A stretch of DNA of 40,193 bases from an uncultured Prevotellaceae bacterium (lineage in GTDB: Bacteria; Bacteroidota; Bacteroidia; Bacteroidales; Bacteroidaceae), in assembly GCA_900321965.1 (NCBI GenBank), contig ONYA01000023.1, positions 1 through 40,193 of the forward strand. The letters are read 5' to 3'. This document shows positions 15,255 to 23,600 of this stretch, piece after piece (position 1 is the first letter of the stretch; each line of letters starts with the position of its first letter). A program made the translations under genes and the position numbers. Below the pieces are notes generated by a model that was not told where the DNA came from, did not search any database, and saw nothing but the letters and a program-made list of their open reading frames with translations.

Positions 15255-18200
15255 ATGAAGAAGTATATCATTTCTTTCGCCATGCTGCTGGCTTCTGCTT
15301 CGCTGGCAGCTCAGGAAAATACGAAAACGGTGACAGGACAGGTCGTCGACGCTGCCACGGGCAAGCCGCTGGCCGGTGTCATCGTGTCGGCCTACGACAA
15401 CCAGCGCCTGACAACTATGACCGACGAGGATGGTAAGTACGAACTGAAGGTGCCCGAGGATACACGCTCCATCCTGTTGCGTGTCGACGGCTACAACCTG
15501 CAGCAGCGCGCCATCAGAGGCAAGAAGGCCGATGTCCGTCTCTACAGCAACGCTTTTAGCGAGACCTACAGCCGCACCACGTCGGCCAACATCGCTGCCG
15601 AGGCCATCCATTTTGATAACAATGCCGAACTGAGTATCGACCCGCTGATTGCACAGCAACTCGGTGCCGATATGCGTATGGTGAACCGCAGCGGTACCCC
15701 CGGCTTGGGCAACACGATGCTCATCGAAGGTATCAACTCCCTGAACGCCAACGCCCAGCCGCTGGTGGTGGTGGATGACGTCATCATGGACATGCAGTAC
15801 AACCGTACGATGCTCCACGACGGCTATTTCAACAACATCCTGGCCAACCTCAATGTCAACGACATCGAGAGCGTCAAGGTGCTCAAGAACGGTACGGCCC
15901 TCTACGGTGCCAAGGGTGCCAACGGCGTCGTCTTCATCAAGACGAAGCGTAACAAGTCGATGGCTACCAAGATTGACGTGAACATCAACGGCCGCTACCA
16001 GCTGAGACCCCGTCTGCCCAAGATGCTGGGTGCTGAGGACTTCCGCCTCTACACCACGGAGCTGCTGACGGGCAACATCGACCCCGCTTCCATGAGCAGT
16101 ATGCGCTACCTGAACAACGAGGCGCCGACCGCTACCAGCAAGGGCTATCTCTACTACAACGAGTTCCACAACGACACCGACTGGACAGACGAGGTCTATG
16201 AGAACGCTTTCTCGCAGAACTACGGCATCAACGTCCAGGGTGGTGACAATGTCGCTTCCTACAACCTGTCGGTGGGCTATTCGCTGGGTAACAGCACGCT
16301 GAAGAGCAACGACTACTCGCGCTTCAACATGCGACTCAACTCCGACATCTCGATTACTCGTAAGCTCGACGTCCGTTTCGACGCTTCCTACAGTGATGTC
16401 GACCGCGACCTCCGCGACGATGGCGCACCTGAGAATCCCCTCGGTACGGTCATCACCTCGCCGGGCTTCCTCGGACTGGCCAAAGCTCCCTTCCTGTCGC
16501 CTTACGCCTTCGACAACCACGGTAAGATCAGCCACTTCCTGGCTGCTGCCGACGACTATCTCGAAGGCAAGTTCCAGGGACGTTGCAGTCTGGCTAACCC
16601 CTCGAGCATCCTCGAATACGGCGATGGCAGAAACCGTAACTCCTTCGGTAACCGTCTGGTGATGTTCTCCGTTATGCCGAAGTTCCAGTTCAACAGGCAC
16701 CTGTCGTTGAGTGAGCACTTCACACTGGCTCTCGTCAATACCAACGAGAACTACTACCTGCCTATCCAGGGCGTGCCTAACTTCATCGTTGAAGGACTCG
16801 ACGAGGACACCCGTCTTCAGAACATCGCCCAGAGTCTGGCTTCGCGCGAGACTTCTATTCAGAGCGATACCCGTGTGACGTGGCAGAACAAGTACAATCT
16901 CCACAACATCAGCTTCAAGGGTGGTATGCGCTACCTGAGCAACGACCTGAGCAGCACCTCACAGTCGGGTTACAACTCTGGTAACGACAAGACCCCGAAC
17001 ATGAGCACCTCGCTGAAGTTCAAGACCACCGACGGCGCCGACGACCAGACACGTGAGATTACGTGGTACGGACTGGCCGACTACAACTTCGGCGACCGCT
17101 ACTATGTCAGCGCAGGCCTCTCGGCACAGGCTTCGTCACGCTTCGGTGAGGATGCCTCTGGCCTGAAACTCTTCAACACCGTCTGGGGCCTCTTCCCCAG
17201 TGTCGGCGCTGCCTGGGTGATGACCAACGAGCGCTGGCTGGCCGGCATACCCGGTATTGACTACCTGCGCCTGAACGTCGGCTTCGACGTGACCGGTAAC
17301 GACGACATCAACTACACGGCTTCGCGTTCCTATTTCGTTGCCAAGCGTATGCTGCGCTCCGACGACGAGAAGGACGGCGTGGTAGGTCTGTCCATCGGCA
17401 ACATCGGCAATACCGACCTGCAGTGGGAGACCACCAAGCGACTGACTGCAGGCTTCGATGGCAACTTCATCGACAACCGCGTCCGCGTCCGCTTCAACTA
17501 CTTCAAGAGCTGGACATCCAATCTCCTGTCGTTCAGCCAGCTGTCGTGGACCAGTGGTCTGAGCCAGAACTGGTGTAACAACGGTAAGCTCGAGAACGAG
17601 GGCTTCGATGTCAACCTCGGCATCAAGGTGCTCGCCCTGAAGGACTTCAGCTGGGAGCTTGGCGCTTCGGCAGGCCACTATAAGAATAAGGTGACCGCAC
17701 TGCCCGATAACGACCGTACCATTGAGACCAACATCTACGGTGCTACCATCCAGACCAAGGTGGGCCAGCCTGTGGGACTGTTCTATGGCTATAAGGCCAA
17801 CGGCGTCTTCACCACGACGCAGGCAGCCCAGGCAGCCAACAAGTACGTTGTCAAGAAGAATGGCGACCGTCAGTATTTCGAGGCTGGCGACGTAGACTTT
17901 GCCGACCTTGACGGCAACGGCGAGATCAACGAAGCCGACCGCATGGTCATCGGCGATCCCAACCCCGACATCTATGGTAACATCAGCAGCACGTTCAAGT
18001 ATAAGAACATCACGCTCAATGCCATTATGAACTACTCGCTCGGCAATGATGTCTACAACTATCAGCGCTCGCTGTTGGAGGGCGGTACCTACTTCCTCAA
18101 CCAGACCACGGCCATGCAGAACCGTTGGACTACCGAGGGACAGCAGACCGACATCCCCCGTGCCAGCTTCCGCGACCCGATGGGCAACTCACGCTTCAGC

Positions 18201-18452
18201 GATCGCTGGATTGAGGACGGCTCATACCTGCGTCTGGCTTCCGTCACGCTGAGCTACTACCTGCCCATCCAGAGCACTTACCTGCAGGGTCTCACCATCT
18301 GGGGCAACGCCTCCAACCTCTTCACGATAACCCGTTACCTGGGTAGCGACCCCTCTTGCGCAATGAGCAGCAATGTGCTCGCACAGGGTATCGACCGCGG
18401 ACTCTTAGGCAGCGGACGCTCCTTCTCATTTGGTGTTAACATCAACCTCTAA
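15255..18452 (+). CDS. SusC/RagA-type TonB-dependent outer-membrane receptor 2
   Basis: A 1065-residue importer. The signal peptide is about residues 1-20 (ending SLAAQ), and a carboxypeptidase-regulatory-like domain follows (about 24-95, TVTGQVVDAATGKPLAGV). The plug (about 125-235) includes LIEGINSLNANAQPLVVVDD, SVKVLKNGTALYGAKGANG and VFIKTKR. The barrel runs to the C-terminal VNINL. Unlike SusC 1, I see no clear TonB box and no LQGRIAGL-type signature; that segment reads QQLGADMRMVNRSGTPGLG. It forms the second importer pair with the SusD encoded 33 bases downstream. Two SusC/SusD pairs in one operon are known from xylan loci of Bacteroidota, but these proteins are not close copies of each other. 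Confidence 0.93.
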   Translation: MKKYIISFAMLLASASLAAQENTKTVTGQVVDAATGKPLAGVIVSAYDNQRLTTMTDEDGKYELKVPEDTRSILLRVDGYNLQQRAIRGKKADVRLYSNAFSETYSRTTSANIAAEAIHFDNNAELSIDPLIAQQLGADMRMVNRSGTPGLGNTMLIEGINSLNANAQPLVVVDDVIMDMQYNRTMLHDGYFNNILANLNVNDIESVKVLKNGTALYGAKGANGVVFIKTKRNKSMATKIDVNINGRYQLRPRLPKMLGAEDFRLYTTELLTGNIDPASMSSMRYLNNEAPTATSKGYLYYNEFHNDTDWTDEVYENAFSQNYGINVQGGDNVASYNLSVGYSLGNSTLKSNDYSRFNMRLNSDISITRKLDVRFDASYSDVDRDLRDDGAPENPLGTVITSPGFLGLAKAPFLSPYAFDNHGKISHFLAAADDYLEGKFQGRCSLANPSSILEYGDGRNRNSFGNRLVMFSVMPKFQFNRHLSLSEHFTLALVNTNENYYLPIQGVPNFIVEGLDEDTRLQNIAQSLASRETSIQSDTRVTWQNKYNLHNISFKGGMRYLSNDLSSTSQSGYNSGNDKTPNMSTSLKFKTTDGADDQTREITWYGLADYNFGDRYYVSAGLSAQASSRFGEDASGLKLFNTVWGLFPSVGAAWVMTNERWLAGIPGIDYLRLNVGFDVTGNDDINYTASRSYFVAKRMLRSDDEKDGVVGLSIGNIGNTDLQWETTKRLTAGFDGNFIDNRVRVRFNYFKSWTSNLLSFSQLSWTSGLSQNWCNNGKLENEGFDVNLGIKVLALKDFSWELGASAGHYKNKVTALPDNDRTIETNIYGATIQTKVGQPVGLFYGYKANGVFTTTQAAQAANKYVVKKNGDRQYFEAGDVDFADLDGNGEINEADRMVIGDPNPDIYGNISSTFKYKNITLNAIMNYSLGNDVYNYQRSLLEGGTYFLNQTTAMQNRWTTEGQQTDIPRASFRDPMGNSRFSDRWIEDGSYLRLASVTLSYYLPIQSTYLQGLTIWGNASNLFTITRYLGSDPSCAMSSNVLAQGIDRGLLGSGRSFSFGVNINL

Positions 18453-18485
18453 TCACGTAGAACTTATAATATAGAATATAGGATT

Positions 18486-20174
18486 ATGAATATCAAGAAA
18501 ATAGCCCTCATGTTGGTCGTAGGCTGCGGTACTACCGCAGCACTCACCAGCTGCTCCGACATACTCGAGACAGAGTCTGAGTTAGTGGAGTATGAGAAGG
18601 ACAACACCCTCAACCAGCCTACCGACTCGGTCTACAGCGTCATGGGCATCGTCAACAAGATGCAGTACATTGCCGACCGCATCGTGCTGCTGGGCGAGGT
18701 ACGTTCCGACCTGGTCAACGTCACTGAAGCTGCCTCGGCTGACCTGAAGCGTCTGGCCGCCTTCGACTTCTCGCAGAGTAACAAGTACAATGAGGTCAGT
18801 GCCTACTATGCCGTCATCAACAACTGCAACTACTACCTGGCTCACGTCGACACTGCCCTGCAGCGTCGCGGTAAGAAAGTCTTCGCCAATGAGTATGCTG
18901 CCGTGAAGACGTTCCGCGCATGGACTTACCTTGAGCTGGTCAAGGCTTACGGCGAGGTACCCCTCGTCACCACGCCGATGATGACCGAGCGCGAGGCCGC
19001 TGCTGCCGTGGCTGGTCCCCGTTCTGACATCAAGGCCGTCTGCAACTTCTTCATCAACGACCTGACGCCGTATGCCTATGTCGACATACCCAACTATCGC
19101 GGACTTGTCATGGACGAGTTCTTCATTCCCACCCGTGCCCTCCTTGGCGACCTCTGCCTCTGGGCCGGCCGCTATGAGGAAGCTGCGAAATGGTATTCCG
19201 ACTACCTGAACGACAGGAACGATCCCATCATCCTGAACCAGTCCAACCGCTCGACATGGACCAGCCCGACGTCGTACACCGCGCCTACGCGTCGCTATTC
19301 GCTCTCATCTGCCGAGACACTCAGCTACATCCCGATGGAGACGCGTGTCTTCGACGGCATTATCAGCGACCTGCCGAATATCTATAACTCTACCACTGAC
19401 AATCGCTATTTCTTCCAGATGGTGCCCTCGACAGGTCTCAAACGCCTGTCGGCCAGCCAGAACTACACCATGGCCTACGAGACGACGACCGGTGTTGATA
19501 CCATCGCCGTACCACACACTGGCATGAGCGACGAGTTGTATGTCGGCGACCTGCGTCTCTGCTCGGTCTACAGCCAGTACACGAGTGGTTCACAGGATCC
19601 CTACAGCGAGTATTCGTCGACGCAGCAGACTATTGACAAGATCCGTGGCGGTCAGGTCGTCACCTACCGCAGCCCGATGGTGTACCTGCGCTTTGCCGAG
19701 GCCCTCAACCGTGCCGGCTATCCGCAGTCGGCCATGCTGATTCTCAAGCACGGCCTGTGCAACGAGAACGCCAAGAAGTATGTCGACACCCTTGAGTATG
19801 CTGCCTCTAAGCAGTACATCACTTTTGACGAGACCATCTTCAAGCGCGAGAACGTCCGCGGCATCCACACCCGTGGCTCCGGCGACGCTGAGTGCGACAC
19901 GCTCTACGACGTGCCCCTGCCGGCTACACCACTGGCTACCCGTCAGGACACCATCGCCTACCAGATACCCCTGGTCGAGGATATGATTATCAACGAGATG
20001 GCTTTGGAGGGCTTCTTCGAGGGATACCGCTTCTATGACCTGATGCGTGTGGCCCTGCGCCGTGACGATCCTGCCTACCTGGCCGACCCCGTGTCGCGCC
20101 GCAACGGTGAGGCTGATCCTACGCTTCGTGCACTGCTTATGACGAAGAAGAACTGGTATCTGCCACTGCCGTAA
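18486..20174 (+). CDS. SusD/RagB-type glycan-binding lipoprotein 2
   Basis: A 562-residue lipoprotein, the partner of SusC 2. The signal peptide has VVGCG and the lipobox LTSC (C23), followed by SDILETESE. The helical N-terminal part contains TFRAWTYLELVKAYGEVP, typical of SusD, and the C-terminal part contains FEGYRFYDLMRVALRRDD. The sequence differs strongly from SusD 1 outside these motifs, so the two pairs probably bind different parts or sizes of the glycan. It is the last gene of the operon, with a strong terminator 24 bases after the stop codon. Confidence 0.93.
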   Translation: MNIKKIALMLVVGCGTTAALTSCSDILETESELVEYEKDNTLNQPTDSVYSVMGIVNKMQYIADRIVLLGEVRSDLVNVTEAASADLKRLAAFDFSQSNKYNEVSAYYAVINNCNYYLAHVDTALQRRGKKVFANEYAAVKTFRAWTYLELVKAYGEVPLVTTPMMTEREAAAAVAGPRSDIKAVCNFFINDLTPYAYVDIPNYRGLVMDEFFIPTRALLGDLCLWAGRYEEAAKWYSDYLNDRNDPIILNQSNRSTWTSPTSYTAPTRRYSLSSAETLSYIPMETRVFDGIISDLPNIYNSTTDNRYFFQMVPSTGLKRLSASQNYTMAYETTTGVDTIAVPHTGMSDELYVGDLRLCSVYSQYTSGSQDPYSEYSSTQQTIDKIRGGQVVTYRSPMVYLRFAEALNRAGYPQSAMLILKHGLCNENAKKYVDTLEYAASKQYITFDETIFKRENVRGIHTRGSGDAECDTLYDVPLPATPLATRQDTIAYQIPLVEDMIINEMALEGFFEGYRFYDLMRVALRRDDPAYLADPVSRRNGEADPTLRALLMTKKNWYLPLP

Positions 20175-20197
20175 TAGATAAGAAAGTACTAAGGAGC

Positions 20198-20243
20198 TAA
20201 GGAGTCAAGGCGTTGAAAGAACGCCTTGACTCCTTAACTTTTT
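20198..20243 (+). terminator. Rho-independent terminator of the FAS1/SusCD operon
   Basis: A perfect 17-bp stem (20198-20214 with 20220-20236) and a GAAAG loop are followed by a T-rich run to 20243. Confidence 0.9.
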
Positions 20244-20262
20244 CAAAAAAACAACAGTTCTG

Positions 20263-20289
20263 ACAAAAACGAAACGAAGCGAAACATAC
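20263..20289 (+). promoter_or_regulatory. Operator site upstream of small-RNA candidate 2
   Basis: Half-sites TGACA (ACA at 20263) and GAAACA (ACA at 20284) are 21 bp apart, and the first lies 54 bp upstream of the -7 box at 20317. This is the same layout as at the SusCD operon and the two large secreted-protein genes. Confidence 0.55.
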
Positions 20290-20316
20290 GCGATAGCCTG
20301 ATTGCGGAAAAATGCG

Positions 20317-20324
20317 TAATTTTG
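20317..20324 (+). promoter_or_regulatory. Promoter of small-RNA candidate 2
   Basis: TAATTTTG, followed by GCATCGT as at small-RNA candidate 1. No TTTG lies at -33, consistent with activator dependence. Confidence 0.55.
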
Positions 20325-20330
20325 CATCGT

Positions 20331-20500
20331 GAATAAGAGAAAAGTGTTTCTCGATCAAATTAGAGAACGAATAATCATTCATACGCATAAGGTTATTAGT
20401 AAGTAGTTATAGTTAGTAGTTAGTTTTTGTAGAAAGAATTAGTTGTAAACTAATCCCCCAAACGGTCGCCCGTATGAGAATATAGGCGACCGTTTTGGTT
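20331..20500 (+). ncRNA. Small-RNA candidate 2 (about 170 nt), between the SusD 2 and HTCS genes
   Basis: A promoter with the locus operator and a clear terminator (20460-20500) bound about 170 bases. A perfect 6-bp hairpin lies near the 5' end (20337-20342 with 20347-20352, loop AGTG), followed by an A/T-rich stretch with TTAGTAAGTAGTTATAGTTAG-like words, then an ATTAG/CTAAT hairpin and the terminator. A 25-codon frame from a GTG at 20329 exists but begins at or before the expected transcript start, so I do not call it. The RNA is on the same strand as its neighbours, not antisense to SusC. It could alternatively be a leader that attenuates HTCS transcription, though the HTCS gene has its own promoter at 20550-20580. 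I recognise no known family. Confidence 0.5.
20460..20500 (+). terminator. Rho-independent terminator of small-RNA candidate 2
   Basis: An 11-bp perfect stem (AAACGGTCGCC at 20460-20470 with 20485-20495) is followed by TGGTTTTTA. Confidence 0.8.
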
Positions 20501-20515
20501 TTTATATGTGTTGAG

Positions 20516-20540
20516 ACAAAAAGAAAAGTAAAAGAAACAT
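20516..20540 (+). promoter_or_regulatory. Operator site upstream of the HTCS gene
   Basis: Half-sites GAGACA (ACA at 20516) and GAAACA (ACA at 20537) are 21 bp apart. The unit begins ACAAAAAGAAAAG, as at 27010. It is 57 bp, not 54, upstream of the -7 box at 20573, which suggests autoregulation with a different geometry. Confidence 0.55.
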
Positions 20541-20549
20541 CTTCTTTTT

Positions 20550-20580
20550 TTTGTCAGAATTAAAAAAAAGCGTATCTTTG
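20550..20580 (+). promoter_or_regulatory. HTCS promoter
   Basis: TTTG at 20550-20553, a 19-base spacer and TATCTTTG at 20573-20580. This is the best match to the two-box consensus among the locus promoters, fitting a basal level of regulator. Confidence 0.8.
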
Positions 20581-20609
20581 CAAGCTGTAAGAGAACTATT
20601 ACTATAACT

Positions 20610-23600
20610 ATGAAGAAAACTTTACTGCTACTATACCTCATCTTGTCGTTTGGCAGCCTTTCGGCACAGACGGGTCATTACATTCCCTCCGACTTCTTCT
20701 CCAGCGGACTCATCAACAGTCTCTGTCAGGATAAGTACGGTAGCATCTGGATTGCTACCGACTACGGACTGAACCGCTACGACGGCTATCACTTCCGGAT
20801 GTTCCTGCATGACGATACCGACGAGTGGAGTATTTGCGATAATGGTGCAGTCATCCTGCTTTGCGATAATCAGGGACGAGTCTGGGTCGGTACTGTCCAC
20901 GGTCTCGACTGTTATGACGAGGCTGCTGCCGGTTTCGTTCATTTCAGCTTTCCGGATAATCTGAAACCGCGTGTCAGCAGTCTACTGCAATTGGCTGACG
21001 GACGCATCTTTGTGGGAACAGCCGGTTATGGAGCTTTCCTTGTCGACAGTAAAGGGCAGGTGAAACCGGCAGAAGGCTTTGCCGATGCTGCCAACAACCA
21101 CTACTACAGCCGTGTCTTCGAGGACTCCAAAGGACGGTTCTGGAAGTCGGCTTCGGGCAATACCGTTGTCATGAAGTCGGGCAACCACTTCCGCCATTTT
21201 GAGTCGAAAGGAGAGGTTCAGGGCTTCGTCGAGCGCGATGGCGAGGTGTATATCGTTGGCCTGCGTGGCATCACCTGTTTCCGCGACAACACCATATCGG
21301 ATACCGATATCGACATGAGTGCCCTTGCCGGCAAGGAGATTCTCTTCAATAGCGTAGAAAAGGATAAGAATGATGTTATATATATAGGTACGCGCGGACA
21401 TGGGATGTTCCGTATCGCCAAGGGCAGTCACCGGCTGGAGCGCTTTGAGCCCACCATATTCGGTGCTGATATGAATACTGCTAAGGTACGTGGCATCCTC
21501 TCCGACAGGACCGGCAACCTCTGGATAGGTCTGCAGCGAAAGGGCCTGGCGCTCATCCCCCAGCGGCCGATGCAGTTCAGCAGCTGGAGCTTCGAGAGCC
21601 AGAAGGTCAGCGTCAGCTCCCCCATCACGTCGGTATGCGAGGGCGACGGGGGCCTCACGTGGTGCAGCGTCCAGGGCGTGGGCGTCTACGGTTTCGATGC
21701 CGACGGCCGCATCGTGGCTCGTCCTTCGGCTCCCGATGCTATAGAGTTCATCTTCCGCGACCAGCAGAAGCGCTACTGGATTGGTACCGACGATGCACTC
21801 TACGCCTACAACCCGCTGACAGGAGCGTCGCAGCAGAAGGTCACGTTCGACTGCGACCGCTTCAACGACATGACCAGCGACGCCCAGGGCAATATCTACA
21901 TCTCGACATTCTCCCGCGGCTTCTGTGTCTACAACCCGCAGACCGGCGAACTGAAGAATTTCCGCAACGTGGGGCAGGACACCATCAAGAAGGGACACCT
22001 CTGCAATGACTGGGTGATGTGTATGGCTTCCGATCGCGAGGGCGTGGTCTGGATGGGCACCGCCTCAGGCGTCTCCTGCTATGACCCCCGCACAGGCAGC
22101 TTCCTCAGTCACGGCTGGAACCAACTGCTCAACGGCATCATCTGTTTCTCCATCTGCGAGCTGCGCGACGGCAATATTGCCATAGGCACCGATCGCGGCC
22201 TCTACCTCTACGACCACAAGAAACGTACCGTCAGCCCTTTCCCCGGAGCCGACCAGCTTAGGAACAAGACCGTGAACTATATTGTTCAGTCGAATGACGG
22301 CGACATTTGGTGCTCTACGTCGATGGGTATCTGGCAGTATGATGCCAACAAGAAATCCTTCATCGGCCATATCGGCGACAACGGCCTGACCACGAAGGAA
22401 TATCTCTATGGCGTGGGTATGCATACGGCCAACGACGTCGTCTATTTCGGCAACAACGACGGCCTGACCGTCTTCTCACCGGGCGACATCAAGTCGGAGC
22501 GTGCAAAGCCAGCACCTTTGAGCCTCTCGTCATTCTCCGTTGGCAACCAGTCGGTTAACACGCGTACCGTGCTTAACGACGTGCAGATTACAGAGAAAGC
22601 CGTCGTCGAGAGCAACTACTTTACGCTGAGCTACCTCGACCATACTGTCACCTTGGCGTTCTCGCAGTTCGACTTCGACAACCCGATGAACAGCGTCTAT
22701 GAGTACAGCATCAACAATGGTGAATGGATTGTCAATCCTCCTGGTAAGAACGACTTCACCTTGAGCCATCTGCAGCCTGGCACCTACCGTATTGCTGTGC
22801 GTGCCTCCGTGGGACAGGGTGACTACACCCCCGAGAAGATTATTGTTGTCACCGTCCGCTCGCCGTGGTATCGCTCCATGCTTGCCTACTTCATCTATTT
22901 CGTCATCCTCGCAAGCCTGATAGCCTATATATTCTTCACCTACCGCCGCCGTGCCACCGAGCAGCTCAACGAGGAGAAGATGAAGTTCCTCATCAACGCT
23001 ACGCACGACATACGCTCGCCGCTGACGCTCATCATGTCGCCTCTTGCCAACCTGCGCCGCCGTCTGAACGACGACCAGAAAGATGCCCGTCGCGATGTTG
23101 ATACGATTGAACATAATGCACAGCGCATCCTCAACCTTGTCAACCAGATTCTCGACGTCCGAAAGATTGACAAGCAGCAGATGCACCTCCACTGCGAGCA
23201 GACCGACCTCGTCCCCTTCGTGGCCAGCCTTAGCAAAATGTTCGAATACAATGCTCAGGAACGCAATATCGATTTCAGCTTCGTCCATGAGGGGCTCGAC
23301 AGTCTTGCTGTGTGGGTTGACCGCGGACAGTTCGACAAGGTGGTCACCAACCTCCTGTCGAATGCCTTCAAATACAGTCAGGACGGTGGTGCCATCACCA
23401 TCAGCCTTACTGAGGATGGCGATTATGCCACCGTCAGAGTCACCGACAACGGCGTTGGCCTCGACGGCGACAGCCTCCGCCATATCTTCGAGCGCTTCTA
23501 TCAGGGTGGCAACTCACGGCGGATGCATATCGACGGTACGGGCATCGGCCTGAACCTCTGTAAGATGATTGTCGACATGCACCATGGCACCATCACTGCC

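Noticed and set aside
14904-16904. Very long open frame (over 600 codons) on the minus strand across the FAS1 protein 3 and SusC 2 genes, and similar ones at 6548-7708 and 38689-39990
   Set aside because: They lie wholly opposite well-supported genes, lack recognisable motifs and are valine/aspartate/leucine-rich, as expected from the codon bias of the sense strand.
20329-20406. 25-codon GTG-start frame inside small-RNA candidate 2
   Set aside because: The start codon falls at or before the expected transcript start, and no similar peptide is recognised.
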